From assembly GCF_040739495.1 (NCBI RefSeq), contig NZ_CP145263.1, positions 1,178,001 to 1,242,000 on the forward strand: a DNA stretch of 64,000 bases, in the 5' to 3' direction. Of this stretch, positions 46,846 through 58,034 are shown piece by piece; positions within the stretch are counted from its first letter, which is position 1; the number at the start of each line of letters is the position of its first letter. The translations under genes and the position numbers were made by a program. Below the pieces are notes generated by a model. That model did no database searches and was not told where the DNA came from. It saw nothing but the letters and a program-made list of their open reading frames with translations. The stretch comes from Staphylococcus capitis subsp. capitis (GTDB lineage Bacteria > Bacillota > Bacilli > Staphylococcales > Staphylococcaceae).

Positions 46846-48189
46846 ATGGCGAAACATCCATTTGAGCATTTTAATTTAGACGAAAGTTTAATTAAAGCGG
46901 TTCAAGATCTTAATTTTGAAAAACCTACAGAAATACAAAATAAAATTATCCCAAGAATATTAAAAGGCACTAACTTAATAGGTCAATCACAAACTGGTAC
47001 AGGAAAGACGCATTCTTTCTTATTACCTTTAATACAAATGATTGATGTTGATCTCCAAGAACCCCAAGCCATTGTAGTTGCACCAACACGAGAGCTTGCT
47101 CAACAATTATTCCAAGCAGCGAGTCACCTGTGCAAATTTAAACAAGAAGTGAACGTTAAATTGTTTATAGGTGGTACAGATATTGAAAAAGACAAACAAC
47201 GCTGTAATAGACAACCTCAATTAATTATTGGTACACCTACACGTATTAATGACCTTGCTCAAGGCGGACATCTTCATGCACACCTTGCTAGCAATTTAAT
47301 TGTTGATGAGGCTGACTTAATGATTGATTTAGGATTAATCGAGGATGTAGATTATATAGCAGCTAGATTAAATGATGAAGCGCACATTGCTGTATTTAGT
47401 GCAACGATTCCTAAATCATTGCAACCATTTTTAAATAAATATTTAAGCCAACCTGAATTCGTTGAGGTTGATCATAAGTCTCATAATAAAAAGAACATTG
47501 AATTTTATTTAATACCTACAAAAGGGACTGCTAAAGTAGATAAAACGCTAAATCTAATAGATATTTTGAATCCATATCTTAGTATTATTTTCTGTAATAG
47601 TAGAGAAAATGCAAACGAACTTGCAGACTCTCTAAATAAAGAAGGTATTAAAGTAGGTATGATTCACGGTGGTTTGACACCTAGAGAACGTAAACAACAA
47701 ATGAAACGTATTAGAAACTTAGACTTCCAATACGTTATTGCAAGTGATCTCGCTTCACGAGGTATCGATATTGAAGGAGTAAGTCACGTCATAAATTTCG
47801 ACGTACCTAATGATATTGATTTCTTTACACATCGTGTAGGTCGTACAGGAAGGGGTAATTATAAAGGGGTAGCAATTACTCTTTATAGCCCTGATGAAGA
47901 GCACAATATTTCATTAATCGAAGATAAAGGCTATCATTTTGAAAATGTGGACATTAAAAATGGAGAACTTAAACCGATTAAAGCACACGACACAAGACGC
48001 ACTAGACAACGAAAAGATGATCACTTAACAAATGAAGTTAAGCATAAAGTTCGAAGTAAATCGAAAAGAAAAGTTAAACCAGGATATAAGAAAAAGTTTA
48101 AGCAAGAAGTAGAAAAAATGAAGCGCCAAGAAAGAAAGATTTATAGTAAGAGACAAAATAAACAAAAACGTAAAAACAATAAAGGATAG
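46846..48189 (+). CDS. cshB: DEAD-box RNA helicase CshB
   Basis: 447 aa. Q motif FEKPTEIQ, motif I SQTGTGKT, II DEAD (VDEADLMID), III SAT, VI HRVGRTGR. C-terminal basic tail from about residue 385 (RRTRQRKDDH, KVRSKSKRKVKPGYKKK). Cold-shock/mRNA-turnover helicase by homology. GGAGGCC ribosome site. Confidence 0.93.
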   Translation: MAKHPFEHFNLDESLIKAVQDLNFEKPTEIQNKIIPRILKGTNLIGQSQTGTGKTHSFLLPLIQMIDVDLQEPQAIVVAPTRELAQQLFQAASHLCKFKQEVNVKLFIGGTDIEKDKQRCNRQPQLIIGTPTRINDLAQGGHLHAHLASNLIVDEADLMIDLGLIEDVDYIAARLNDEAHIAVFSATIPKSLQPFLNKYLSQPEFVEVDHKSHNKKNIEFYLIPTKGTAKVDKTLNLIDILNPYLSIIFCNSRENANELADSLNKEGIKVGMIHGGLTPRERKQQMKRIRNLDFQYVIASDLASRGIDIEGVSHVINFDVPNDIDFFTHRVGRTGRGNYKGVAITLYSPDEEHNISLIEDKGYHFENVDIKNGELKPIKAHDTRRTRQRKDDHLTNEVKHKVRSKSKRKVKPGYKKKFKQEVEKMKRQERKIYSKRQNKQKRKNNKG

Positions 48190-49089
<900 letters not shown>

Positions 49090-49124
49090 ATCGTTTTTAC
49101 CTTTTAGGTAAAAAATAAATAGGG

Positions 49125-49175
49125 CGAGACAAAATCATCTATTAACTGGAATGATTTTTGTCTCGTTTCTTTTAT
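49125..49175 (+). terminator. Rho-independent terminator after nfo
   Basis: CGAGACAAAATCAT pairs with ATGATTTTTGTCTCG (one extra base on the right), loop of about twelve bases, then TTTCTTTTATTT. A smaller TTTTTACC/GGTAAAAA hairpin lies at 49094-49114. Confidence 0.8.
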
Positions 49176-49198
49176 TTAGTCGTAAACATTACTATTTA
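49176..49198 (+). promoter_or_regulatory. Zur-box-like operator
   Basis: The 23 bases at 49176-49198 (core CGTAAACATTAC) match the Gram-positive Zur palindrome (TAAATCGTAAT-N-ATTACGATTTA, from memory) at 18 of 23 positions. It overlaps the -35 of the promoter, so zinc-loaded Zur from the third gene of this operon should repress. Confidence 0.72.
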
Positions 49199-49223
49199 CA
49201 TAACTTTCACGAAGTTGTATAGT
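49195..49223 (+). promoter_or_regulatory. SigA-type promoter of the mreA-mreB-zur operon
   Basis: TTTACA (49195-49200), a 17-base spacer, and TATAGT (49218-49223), 19 bases before the mreA start codon. Confidence 0.65.
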
Positions 49224-49241
49224 ATTATGCGAGGTGAAAAC

Positions 49242-50030
49242 ATGACAACGCCAGTTTTCGAATTACGAAATATAAACTACTATTTTGATAATAAACATGT
49301 ACTTGAAAATATTAATATTAAAATCAACAAAGGTGAGTTTCTAGCCATCGTTGGTCCTAATGGAGCGGGAAAATCCACCTTATTGAAAGTGATACTTGGA
49401 CTATTACCTTTACAAAAAGGCGAGATTTTTGTTGAAGGAAAAATGTATAAAGGGAATAAAACTTCATTAAAAATTAGTTATGTTTCTCAAAAAGCAACAG
49501 CTTTTAATGCGGGGTTCCCAGCAAGTGTGAAAGAGGTTGTTCTGAGCGGACTAACAAAGACTAAAAGACTGTTCCAAAGATTTAATAAAGAAGATAATAA
49601 GAAAGTTGAACAAGTGCTGAAAAAATTAAATATTGCACATTTGATTAACAAAAACATTGCAGAGTTATCAGGCGGCCAACAACAGCGTGTTTTAATTGCT
49701 AGAGCATTAATATCTAATCCAAGTGTATTAGTTTTAGACGAACCGACAAATGGCATTGATGCCAAACATGTTAGTGAGTTTTATGCTACATTAGATACGC
49801 TAAAAAAAGAGGGTATTACTATTATTTTAGTAACGCATGATATCGGAGTTGTAGCTGATACTGCTACTGAAGTTGCTTGCTTAAACAAACATCTTCATTT
49901 CCATGGTACAACTGAAGATTTTAAATCTTTAGATGAAGTTGAAATTTCGAAAATATATGGCCATCCAATACAATTTGTTGATCATCAACACAATCGTGAC
50001 TGTTGTAATGAAAATGTTGAAACTGGATAA
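49242..50030 (+). CDS. mreA: Zinc ABC transporter ATP-binding protein
   Basis: 262 aa from ATG 49242 with GAGGTGA upstream (an earlier in-frame start at 49158 lies across terminator and promoter). Walker A VGPNGAGKST, signature LSGGQQQR, Walker B VLVLDEP, H-loop THDIG; His-rich end (HPIQFVDHQHNRDCC). Homologue of ZnuC/AdcC. Confidence 0.92.
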   Translation: MTTPVFELRNINYYFDNKHVLENINIKINKGEFLAIVGPNGAGKSTLLKVILGLLPLQKGEIFVEGKMYKGNKTSLKISYVSQKATAFNAGFPASVKEVVLSGLTKTKRLFQRFNKEDNKKVEQVLKKLNIAHLINKNIAELSGGQQQRVLIARALISNPSVLVLDEPTNGIDAKHVSEFYATLDTLKKEGITIILVTHDIGVVADTATEVACLNKHLHFHGTTEDFKSLDEVEISKIYGHPIQFVDHQHNRDCCNENVETG

Positions 50031-50060
50031 GAATATAATATTTATTGAGGAGTGTAACTT

Positions 50061-50924
50061 GTGATAGATGCGTTATTAAATTTTGATTTTATGAGATATT
50101 CTCTTATTAGTGGTATTTTAATTGGCTTTATCGCACCTTTAATTGGCGCTTTTATTGTTGTTAGAAGACTATCTCTTATTGCTGACGCTTTAAGCCATGT
50201 CACTTTAGGCGGTATATCCTTTGGTATGTTTTTACTTACAATATTACCTACACTTTCATTTGTTAATCCCATGTGGTTTGGAATACTTTTTGCTGTTATA
50301 GGTGCACTTTTAATCGAAAAGCTAAGAACATCTTTTTCAAATTATCAAGAAATAGCAATACCTATTATTATGAGTGCAGGCATCGCACTGAGTGCAATCT
50401 TTATTTCATTAGCAGATGGATTTAATCAAGAAATTGTCGGATTACTTTTTGGATCAATTAGCGCTGTTAATTTAAGTGATTTAAATACCATTATCATAAT
50501 CGCAATTATAGTTGTATTTTTTATAATATTATTTTATAAAGAATTATTTATCTTATCTTTCGATGAAGAATATAGTAAAGTCATTGGTATTCCAAAATGG
50601 ATACAATTCTTATTTATTATTATTGTTGCAATGGTTATCTCTGCTTCAATGAGAGTTGTAGGAATTCTGCTAGTTAGTGCATTGATTACTTTGCCTATAG
50701 CAATCTCAATGAGAATAACTAAAGGTTTTAAACAGCTCATAGCACTAAGTGTTGCGCTAGGTGAGTTATCCGTAATAATGGGATTAGTACTTGCATTTTA
50801 TATGAACATTTCACCTGGTGGTGTTATTGTAGTATTATTAGTAATCATGCTTATAATCACGATGGCTTACCAAAAGTTAAAAGTTAAGTTTAAAAAGGGA
50901 GCAATTTCAAATGAATACAAATGA
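50061..50924 (+). CDS. mreB: Zinc ABC transporter permease
   Basis: 287 aa, ABC-3 family, about eight membrane segments. [14 protein letters not shown] near the N-terminus ([14 protein letters not shown]) and [19 protein letters not shown] in the core. Start GTG 50061 after GAGGAGTG. Overlaps zur by 14 bases. A substrate-binding lipoprotein is not encoded here. Confidence 0.9.
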   Translation: MIDALLNFDFMRYSLISGILIGFIAPLIGAFIVVRRLSLIADALSHVTLGGISFGMFLLTILPTLSFVNPMWFGILFAVIGALLIEKLRTSFSNYQEIAIPIIMSAGIALSAIFISLADGFNQEIVGLLFGSISAVNLSDLNTIIIIAIIVVFFIILFYKELFILSFDEEYSKVIGIPKWIQFLFIIIVAMVISASMRVVGILLVSALITLPIAISMRITKGFKQLIALSVALGELSVIMGLVLAFYMNISPGGVIVVLLVIMLIITMAYQKLKVKFKKGAISNEYK

Positions 50925-51327
50925 TGCTATTAAAATTTTAAAAGATAATGGATTAAAATATACAGATAAACGTAAAGATATGTTAGATATATTCGTTGAA
51001 GAGGATAAGTATCTTAACGCTAAGCACATTCAACAAAAAATGGATAAAGATTATCCAGGTATATCTTTTGATACTGTATACCGTAATCTTCATCTTTTTA
51101 AAGATTTGGGTATTATAGAGAGTACTGAGTTAGAAGGTGAAATGAAGTTTAGAATAGCTTGCACAAACCACCACCATCATCATTTTATTTGTGAAAATTG
51201 TGGAGATACTAAAGTCATAGACTTTTGTCCAATTGAACAAATAAAGCAATATTTACCTAATGTGGCGATTCATACCCACAAATTAGAAGTGTATGGTGTA
51301 TGTGAATCATGTCAAAAAAATGCTTAA
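50911..51327 (+). CDS. zur: Zinc uptake regulator Zur (Fur family)
   Basis: 138 aa. Winged helix with [13 protein letters not shown], then regulatory histidines [13 protein letters not shown] (two Cys) and GVCESCQ (two more Cys), forming the structural zinc site. Co-transcribed with the zinc transporter; candidate operator at 49176. Not SodA- or Fe-related Fur by context. Confidence 0.92.
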   Translation: MNTNDAIKILKDNGLKYTDKRKDMLDIFVEEDKYLNAKHIQQKMDKDYPGISFDTVYRNLHLFKDLGIIESTELEGEMKFRIACTNHHHHHFICENCGDTKVIDFCPIEQIKQYLPNVAIHTHKLEVYGVCESCQKNA

Positions 51328-51357
51328 ATATAGAATAAATTATGATTTAAATATCAC

Positions 51358-51383
51358 AGCAACCTTAGAGGGGTTGCTTTTTT
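51358..51383 (+). terminator. Rho-independent terminator after zur
   Basis: AGCAACC / GGTTGCT stem with TTAGAGG loop and six T residues. Confidence 0.82.
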
Positions 51384-51542
51384 ATTTTCAAAAAACTTGA
51401 TTATTAAAACATAGGCCAATGGTCTGAAAAATTAGTTTCTAAGAATTTTCATGTTTAAATGGCTTTAAACTGAGATATACTAATGATGTAACAAAATAAT
51501 AAGTAGCTATATAAAATAATTACTATGTAAGCATATTCATTG

Positions 51543-51571
51543 TTGCTATTAAAGCTACTTGTTATGATAAT
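51543..51571 (+). promoter_or_regulatory. Probable SigA promoter of sodA
   Basis: TTGCTA, 17-base spacer, GATAAT (within TATGATAAT), 30 bases before the sodA start. The remainder of 51384-51542 is featureless A+T-rich sequence. Confidence 0.5.
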
Positions 51572-51601
51572 TGTACAGACAATTTAGGAGGATGATTATT
51601 T

Positions 51602-52201
51602 ATGGCTTTTGAATTACCAAAATTACCTTATGCATATGATGCATTAGAACCACACATTGATAAACAAACTATGGAAATTCACCATGACAAACACCATAAC
51701 ACATATGTAACTAAATTAAACTCAGCAGTTGAAGGAACAGATTTAGAAGCTAAATCAATCGAAGAAATTGTTGCTAATTTAGATAGCGTACCTTCAGATA
51801 TTCAAACTGCAGTACGTAATAATGGTGGCGGTCACTTAAACCACTCATTATTCTGGGAATTATTATCACCAAATTCTGAAGAAAAAGGTGAAGTAGTAGA
51901 CAAAATTAAAGAACAATGGGGTTCTTTAGATGAATTCAAAAAAGAATTTGCAGATAAAGCTGCTGCACGCTTTGGATCTGGTTGGGCATGGTTAGTAGTA
52001 AATAACGGTCAATTAGAAATCGTTACTACTCCAAACCAAGATAACCCATTAACTGAAGGTAAAACTCCAATCTTAGGTTTAGATGTTTGGGAACATGCTT
52101 ATTACCTTAAATATCAAAATAAACGTCCAGATTACATTAGTGCATTCTGGAACGTTGTTAACTGGGAAAAAGTTGACGAATTATACAAAGCATCAAAATA
52201 A
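51602..52201 (+). CDS. sodA: Superoxide dismutase (Mn/Fe family)
   Basis: 199 aa. Dismutates superoxide. Metal ligands in [11 protein letters not shown] (His), [11 protein letters not shown] (His), [12 protein letters not shown] (Asp and His). Strong codon bias and own promoter and terminator suggest high expression. Metal preference (Mn or Fe/Mn) cannot be told from sequence alone. Confidence 0.97.
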   Translation: MAFELPKLPYAYDALEPHIDKQTMEIHHDKHHNTYVTKLNSAVEGTDLEAKSIEEIVANLDSVPSDIQTAVRNNGGGHLNHSLFWELLSPNSEEKGEVVDKIKEQWGSLDEFKKEFADKAAARFGSGWAWLVVNNGQLEIVTTPNQDNPLTEGKTPILGLDVWEHAYYLKYQNKRPDYISAFWNVVNWEKVDELYKASK

Positions 52202-52215
52202 TTTTGCACATTTGT

Positions 52216-52247
52216 TAACGGTCTCATTTAGAGACCGTTATTTTTTT
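52216..52247 (+). terminator. Rho-independent terminator after sodA
   Basis: Perfect TAACGGTCTC / GAGACCGTTA stem, loop ATTTA, and seven T residues. Confidence 0.92.
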
Positions 52248-52320
52248 GTCAAAATGATAGAAAAATAATCTAATATAATATATCATTTGTATGAGACACG
52301 TTGAATAGAGGTAGGTTGTT

Positions 52321-54456
52321 TTGCTGAAAAGATTAAAAGAAAAATCAAATGATGAGAGAACCAGAAACACCATGAATAAGAGGATTAATTTCGTATTCGG
52401 TTTTATCGTGTTAATCTTCGCAATTTTAGTGTTAAGGTTAGGTTATTTGCAAATAGCACAAGGATCACATTATAAGCAATTAATTAAGAATGATGAAAAC
52501 ATAACTGTTAACGAATCAGTGCCGAGGGGCCGTATATTAGATAGAAATGGCAAAGTCCTTGTAGACAATGCTTCAAAAATGGCAATTACATATACTCGAA
52601 ATCGAAAAACAACTCAACAAGAAATGTTAGATACTGCTAAAAAATTATCTGAACTTATTAAAATGGATACAGATAAAATTACTGAACGAGATAAAAAAGA
52701 TTTCTGGGTACAAATACATCCTGAGAAAGCAAAACGATTAATGAAGAAAGAACAGTCATTGTTAGAGAGTGGTAATATCACTCAAGAACAATATGATAAT
52801 CAACAAAGAGACAAAATTGGTAAAAAACAATTAGATGAACTTAGTAAAAAAGATTTACAAGTTTTAGCCATTTATCGTGAAATGAACGCAGGATCTACTT
52901 TAGATCCACAAACTATAAAAAATGAAGAAGTTACAGAAAAAGAATATGCTGCTGTATCCCAGCAACTTTCAAAATTACCTGGGGTAAATACTTCAATGGA
53001 TTGGGATAGAAAATATCCATATGGAGACTCACTAAGAGGAATTTTTGGTGATGTATCTACTTCAACAGAAGGTATCCCTAAAGAACTAACAGAACAGTAT
53101 TTATCTAAAGGATATTCTAGAAATGATAGAGTAGGTAAATCATATTTAGAATATCAATATGAAGATGTTCTAAAAGGCACTAAAAAACAAATGAAATATA
53201 CGACAGATAAATCAGGCAAAGTTATAAACTCAGAGGTCATTAATCCAGGTTCAAGAGGTCATGACTTACAATTAACTATTGATATAGATTTACAGAAGAA
53301 AGTTGAATCTTTACTTGAAAAAGAAATTTCAACATTAAAAAGCCAAGGCGCTAAAGATATGGATAATGCACTTATAGTGGTTCAAAATCCTAAGAATGGT
53401 GACATATTAGCGATGGCTGGTAAACAAATTAATAAACAAGGTAAGTTAAAAGATTTTGATATTGGTAACTTTACAGCTCAGTATGCAGTAGGCTCCTCAG
53501 TCAAAGGTGGAACTTTATTAGCTGGCTACCAAAACCATGCAATTAAAGTTGGAGAAACAATGGTTGATGAACCTTTAAAATTCCAAGGAGGTCTTACTAA
53601 GCGTTCATACTTTAATAAAAATGGCAGAGTCACAATAAATGATAAAGAAGCCCTAATGCACTCTTCTAACGTATATATGTTTAAAACAGCATTAAAATTA
53701 GCTGGAGACCCTTATTTCTCAGGTATGCCACTACCTAAAGATATAGCGATAGCTGGACAAAAATTGCGTAAAGGATTAAATCAAGTGGGCCTAGGTGTTA
53801 AAACAGGTGTTGATTTACCTAACGAGACTCCTGGACAAATCGAACCATTGACTAATAATCCAGGTAATTACCTAGACTTGTCTATTGGACAATATGACAC
53901 ATATACGCCATTACAACTATCACAATACGTATCAACGATTGCTAATAATGGGTATAGAATTCAACCACATATCGGTCTTGCAATACATGAATCTACAAAT
54001 AAAGATGATTTAGGTCCATTAAAACGAATAATTAAAGGAAACGTCTTAAATAAAGTGAACAACTCCGAAAACGAAATTAAAGAAGTACAAGATGGATTTA
54101 AAATGGCGTTTAATGAGAAAGACGGTACTGGTTACGCTAGTTTCAAAAATACTGTGGTTCCTTCGGCAGGTAAAACAGGTACAGCAGAGGTATTCCAAAA
54201 CGGAGAATCTAGAGTTAACTCAACATATATTGGTTATGCACCAATTAAAGATCCTAAATTATCATTCTCTATTGTTTATACTAACCAACCTGTACCACCG
54301 CCTTGGTTAAATGGCGGAGACCTAGGCCGAGATGTTATCAACTATTATTTCAGAGACAGAGACAAAAAAGATGATAAAGAGTCATCTCACTCTGACAATA
54401 AACAACAAAACGAAAGCACTAATGAAAATAGTAACGCAGATAACAATGATAATTAG
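52321..54456 (+). CDS. pbp3: Penicillin-binding protein 3 (class B transpeptidase)
   Basis: 711 aa. N-terminal membrane anchor (INFVFGFIVLIFAILVLRLGY; about residues 20-40), pedestal/dimerisation domain with RGRILDRNGK, then transpeptidase domain: SxxK in AVGSSVKGG, SxN in MHSSNVYM, KTG in SAGKTGTAE. Start TTG 52321 gives MLKRLKEK, as in S. aureus PBP3. The C-terminus after YYFRDRDKK carries a polar Asp/Ser/Asn tail of about 25 residues, a little longer than I recall for S. aureus. Confidence 0.93.
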   Translation: MLKRLKEKSNDERTRNTMNKRINFVFGFIVLIFAILVLRLGYLQIAQGSHYKQLIKNDENITVNESVPRGRILDRNGKVLVDNASKMAITYTRNRKTTQQEMLDTAKKLSELIKMDTDKITERDKKDFWVQIHPEKAKRLMKKEQSLLESGNITQEQYDNQQRDKIGKKQLDELSKKDLQVLAIYREMNAGSTLDPQTIKNEEVTEKEYAAVSQQLSKLPGVNTSMDWDRKYPYGDSLRGIFGDVSTSTEGIPKELTEQYLSKGYSRNDRVGKSYLEYQYEDVLKGTKKQMKYTTDKSGKVINSEVINPGSRGHDLQLTIDIDLQKKVESLLEKEISTLKSQGAKDMDNALIVVQNPKNGDILAMAGKQINKQGKLKDFDIGNFTAQYAVGSSVKGGTLLAGYQNHAIKVGETMVDEPLKFQGGLTKRSYFNKNGRVTINDKEALMHSSNVYMFKTALKLAGDPYFSGMPLPKDIAIAGQKLRKGLNQVGLGVKTGVDLPNETPGQIEPLTNNPGNYLDLSIGQYDTYTPLQLSQYVSTIANNGYRIQPHIGLAIHESTNKDDLGPLKRIIKGNVLNKVNNSENEIKEVQDGFKMAFNEKDGTGYASFKNTVVPSAGKTGTAEVFQNGESRVNSTYIGYAPIKDPKLSFSIVYTNQPVPPPWLNGGDLGRDVINYYFRDRDKKDDKESSHSDNKQQNESTNENSNADNNDN

Positions 54457-54487
54457 ATTTGATAATAAATTATTAATAAAATCTTCT

Positions 54488-54515
54488 TTGCAATTACTTA
54501 TGTAATTGGTATAAT
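54488..54515 (+). promoter_or_regulatory. Probable SigA promoter of rpmG
   Basis: TTGCAA, 16-base spacer, TATAAT preceded by TGG (extended -10), 39 bases before rpmG. Confidence 0.6.
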
Positions 54516-54553
54516 GATAAGGTCGTATTTAGAAAAGGTAAGGAGGAATAATC

Positions 54554-54703
54554 ATGCGCGTAAACGTTACATTAGCTTGTACTGAATGTGGAGATAGAAA
54601 CTACATCTCAACTAAAAACAAAAGAAACAACCCTGAACGTATTGAAATGAAAAAATACTGTGCACGTGATAATAAACAAACTTTACACCGTGAAACTAAA
54701 TAA
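54554..54703 (+). CDS. rpmG: 50S ribosomal protein L33
   Basis: 49 aa: [19 protein letters not shown] ... [18 protein letters not shown]. Starts ATG 54554 after AAGGAGGAA. One CxxC pair is intact (CTEC), while the second pair has only one Cys (CARD), i.e. a partly reduced zinc site as in the RpmG2 type. Staphylococci carry several L33 paralogues. Confidence 0.93.
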   Translation: MRVNVTLACTECGDRNYISTKNKRNNPERIEMKKYCARDNKQTLHRETK

Positions 54704-54739
54704 TTAGGTTTATCTAAAGTAAACTTAATCTAACTAATC

Positions 54740-54770
54740 AAGAAACCTCAATTATGAGGTTTCTTTTTTT
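54740..54770 (+). terminator. Rho-independent terminator after rpmG
   Basis: AAGAAACCTCA / TGAGGTTTCTT, loop ATTA, then T tract. Confidence 0.9.
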
Positions 54771-54842
54771 ATAGCTGAGAATACATCTCAACTTAATGAC
54801 ATCATAATTGATTAACGTTATAATATGAGGTGAACAAAGTGG

Positions 54843-55403
54843 GTGAAAATGTTGAGTAAAAAACATATAAGACGAGCAACAATTGAAAAACTTAAAGGTT
54901 TTAATAAAGATAAAAAAAGTATCGCAGATCAATGGTTAGCTAATGAATTATTTAATACACAAGCTTATCAAGATGCTAAATCGATAGGTTTTGTGTTATC
55001 AATGCCACATGAGGTCGACACTTATCACTTAATAGAGTCCTCTATAATGAATGATAAGAAAGTCTACGTACCTGAGACAGATTATAAAAATAAGCGTATG
55101 TCATTCAAACGCTTATTATCTCTTAATGATATTGAAAAAGATGAAAAAGGAATCTATCATGCTGTTTCAAATACTGAACTTACTAATGACATGGATTTAT
55201 TAGTAGTCCCAGGTGTTGCCTTTGAAGAGAATGGCTATCGTATCGGTTACGGTGGCGGTTACTACGATAAATTTTTAACTCAATTTAAAACTCGAACTGT
55301 TAGCTTGCTATATGATTTTCAACTTACTACATTTGATAAAGAATCATTCGATCAACCCGTTGATCAACTAATTATATATAACAATAATGTAGTGGAGGAA
55401 TAA
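54843..55403 (+). CDS. fthC: 5-formyltetrahydrofolate cyclo-ligase
   Basis: 186 aa. Converts 5-formyl-THF to 5,10-methenyl-THF with ATP. FVLSMPHEVDT, LLVVPGVAFEENGYRIGYGGGYYD (split: LLVVPGVAF, RIGYGGGYYDKFL) and the Arg/Lys-rich N-terminus. GTG 54843 is nine bases after GAGGTGA; ATG 54849 is also possible. Next gene follows the stop directly. Confidence 0.9.
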   Translation: MKMLSKKHIRRATIEKLKGFNKDKKSIADQWLANELFNTQAYQDAKSIGFVLSMPHEVDTYHLIESSIMNDKKVYVPETDYKNKRMSFKRLLSLNDIEKDEKGIYHAVSNTELTNDMDLLVVPGVAFEENGYRIGYGGGYYDKFLTQFKTRTVSLLYDFQLTTFDKESFDQPVDQLIIYNNNVVEE

Positions 55404-56867
55404 ATGATTATCGATAAACTTTATTGGAAAACCTTATACTACTGGATTAGATATTTAAATTATGATTTGTTAAGCCGTGAAAAGGAAAATAATGAAATTT
55501 GGCTAGTACATAAAAGAAAAAAATCTGTAGTGGTTTTTAGAAGAGATGTTACTACCTCACAAGAAATCAGATTTGATAAGTCTAAAGTTAAAGAGAATTT
55601 TAACCAATTAGAACAAACTATAGGTTTTAAACCAAAGTCATTCAATTTTTATTATTTCACTGATAAAGACTTTCTAGAAGAAAAGAATAATGAGAGTCAT
55701 CCTATAAAAATTCAATTTCACATTATTAGAAATGTTAAAGATATAAAAGCAATTACCCCACATTTTGTACTTTACAAAATGCTTGTAAACAACGAGGATA
55801 AAAAGACTTATTCTCACTATAAAAGAAAAGTTTTAACCAATAATCCTCTTGATAGACACATGCAAAGATTCACACCGGCTACATATGTCTTAATTATCAC
55901 AAATGTAATCATATGGTTATGTATGATTTTATATCTTAATCGATTCTCAGATGTTAAATTACTAGAAGTAGGTGGGCTTGTACATTTTAATGTTGTTCAT
56001 GGAGAATGGTATAGGCTTATTTCTTCGATGTTTTTACATTTTAATTTTGAACACATATTGATGAATATGCTTTCCTTATTCATTTTTGGGAAGATTGTTG
56101 AATCAATAGTGGGTTCTTGGAGAATGTTAGTTATATATTTTGTGTCAGGATTATTTGGTAATTTCGTATCCTTATCATTTAATACCTCCACAATTTCAGT
56201 AGGAGCGAGTGGGGCAATATTTGGATTAATAGGTTCAATTTTCGCAATAATGTACTTAAGTAAGACTTTTGATAGAAAAGTTATTGGCCAATTACTTATA
56301 GCCTTACTAATTTTAATATGTTTATCACTTTTCATGTCTAATATTAATATTATGGCTCACTTAGGTGGATTTATTGGTGGACTTTTAATTACACTTATAG
56401 GATATTACTTTAATGTAAATCGTAATTTGTTTTGGATATTATTAATTGTTTTACTATTGATATTTGTTATATTACAAATCAGAATATTTACTATTAAAGA
56501 AGACAATATTTATGACAAACTTATTAAAGATCAAATGCTAGGTGGTCACTACGGCGAAGCAAGAAACGTGGTTAACCAAACATTAAATAAAAATTATGCT
56601 GATGATGAAACCTATTATTTGAGCGGTTTAATTACAGCAACTGAAGAATCACAATCTGAGGCTATAGCAGAATGGGAAAGAGGAATAAAAAAATATCCTA
56701 ATGCTGGTATACTCAATTATGAATTAGCCATCGCAAATCGCTCATTAAGTGATGACAAAAAAGCATTGAAATATGCTAAAAAAGCTGCAAAGAGCGATCC
56801 TAGTAATACAAATTATAAAAATTTACAAAAAGAGTTGAGTGAATCAAGTGACTCGAAAGATAAATAA
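55404..56867 (+). CDS. Rhomboid-family intramembrane serine protease with TPR-like tail (YqgP/GluP)
   Basis: 487 aa. Cytosolic N-terminal domain (about 150 residues), membrane segments with HFNFEHILMNM (Asn/His region) and catalytic GASGAIFG plus IMAHLGGFIGG (His). C-terminal TPR-like helices (GEARNVVNQTLNK; ILNYELAIANRSL). Bacillus homologue cleaves membrane proteins and acts with FtsH. Confidence 0.93.
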   Translation: MIIDKLYWKTLYYWIRYLNYDLLSREKENNEIWLVHKRKKSVVVFRRDVTTSQEIRFDKSKVKENFNQLEQTIGFKPKSFNFYYFTDKDFLEEKNNESHPIKIQFHIIRNVKDIKAITPHFVLYKMLVNNEDKKTYSHYKRKVLTNNPLDRHMQRFTPATYVLIITNVIIWLCMILYLNRFSDVKLLEVGGLVHFNVVHGEWYRLISSMFLHFNFEHILMNMLSLFIFGKIVESIVGSWRMLVIYFVSGLFGNFVSLSFNTSTISVGASGAIFGLIGSIFAIMYLSKTFDRKVIGQLLIALLILICLSLFMSNINIMAHLGGFIGGLLITLIGYYFNVNRNLFWILLIVLLLIFVILQIRIFTIKEDNIYDKLIKDQMLGGHYGEARNVVNQTLNKNYADDETYYLSGLITATEESQSEAIAEWERGIKKYPNAGILNYELAIANRSLSDDKKALKYAKKAAKSDPSNTNYKNLQKELSESSDSKDK

Positions 56868-57051
56868 CTTTTATGATGTTTTACAGTTACTAAAAAAATA
56901 TGGTTTCATCATTTACTTTAAAGATCCAGAAGATATGTATGAAGTGATGTTACAAGAGATAAAATCTTTATATAACTTTCAACTATTATCTAAAGATGAA
57001 TATCTAAAATGTATTTTGATAATTAATCAGAGAAGGAATGAACATAAATGA
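56848..57051 (+). CDS. yqgQ: YqgQ family small protein
   Basis: 67 aa from GTG 56848 (70 aa if GTG 56839 is used). DUF910 family: three-helix fold beginning [19 protein letters not shown]. Function unknown. Overlaps the rhomboid gene and glcK, so the three are translationally linked, as in Bacillus yqgP-yqgQ-glcK. Confidence 0.82.
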   Translation: MTRKINNFYDVLQLLKKYGFIIYFKDPEDMYEVMLQEIKSLYNFQLLSKDEYLKCILIINQRRNEHK

Positions 57052-58034
57052 CAAATATTATTTTAGCGGCCGATATTGGCGGAACAACTTGTAAATTGGG
57101 AATTTTTGATACTTATCTAGAACAATTACATAAATGGTCAATTCATACAGATACTAGTGATCATACAGGTGAATTATTGCTGAAAAATATTTATGATTCT
57201 TTTGTAGAGAAAGTAAAAGAATTTAACTATGATTTTACTAATGTTCAAGGAGTAGGAATTGGGGTGCCCGGACCAGTTAATTTCGAAACTGGAGTAGTGA
57301 ATGGTGCAGTAAACTTGCATTGGACAGGAAACGTTAATGTTAGAGAAATATTCCAAAAATTTGTAGATTGCCCAGTCTATGTTGATAATGATGCAAATGT
57401 TGCAGCGTTAGGCGAAAAGCATAAAGGTGCTGGCGAAGGTTCAGATGATGTTGTTGCTATTACATTAGGCACTGGACTAGGTGGCGGCATCATTTCAAAT
57501 GGTGAAATAGTACATGGTCACAATGGATCAGGCGCTGAAATTGGCCACATGCGTGCAGATTTTGATCAACGTTTTAATTGTAATTGTGGTAAAGCTGGGT
57601 GTATAGAAACTGTTGCATCCGCAACTGGGGTAGTTAATTTAGTAAATTTCTACTATCCTAAACTTACTTTTAAATCTTCAATTCTACAATTAATAAAAGA
57701 TAATAAAGTAACGGCTAAAGCTGTTTTTGATGCTGCTAAAGCTGGTGATCAATTCTGTATTTTTATCACAGAAAAAGTTGCAAATTATATTGGTTATTTA
57801 TGTAGCATTATAAGTGTTACTAGTAATCCTAAATATATTGTACTAGGTGGTGGCATGTCTACAGCTGGACCAATTCTAATTGAAAATATTAAAACTGAAT
57901 ATCGCAATTTAACATTTACTCCAGCTCAATTTGAAACAGAAATTGTACAAGCACAACTTGGAAATGATGCTGGAATCACAGGTGCCGCAGGATTAATTAA
58001 AACATATGTACTAGATAAAGAGGGTGTTAAGTAA
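57048..58034 (+). CDS. glcK: Glucokinase (ROK family)
   Basis: 328 aa. ATP-dependent glucose phosphorylation. [11 protein letters not shown] phosphate loop, ROK zinc motif [14 protein letters not shown] and catalytic [11 protein letters not shown]. Overlaps yqgQ by four bases and yqgV by one. Confidence 0.95.
   Translation: MTNIILAADIGGTTCKLGIFDTYLEQLHKWSIHTDTSDHTGELLLKNIYDSFVEKVKEFNYDFTNVQGVGIGVPGPVNFETGVVNGAVNLHWTGNVNVREIFQKFVDCPVYVDNDANVAALGEKHKGAGEGSDDVVAITLGTGLGGGIISNGEIVHGHNGSGAEIGHMRADFDQRFNCNCGKAGCIETVASATGVVNLVNFYYPKLTFKSSILQLIKDNKVTAKAVFDAAKAGDQFCIFITEKVANYIGYLCSIISVTSNPKYIVLGGGMSTAGPILIENIKTEYRNLTFTPAQFETEIVQAQLGNDAGITGAAGLIKTYVLDKEGVK

Noticed and set aside
49158..49241. N-terminal extension of the zinc ATPase from 49158
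   Set aside because: Would include the nfo terminator tail, Zur-like site and promoter; ATG 49242 has GAGGTGA and matches relatives.
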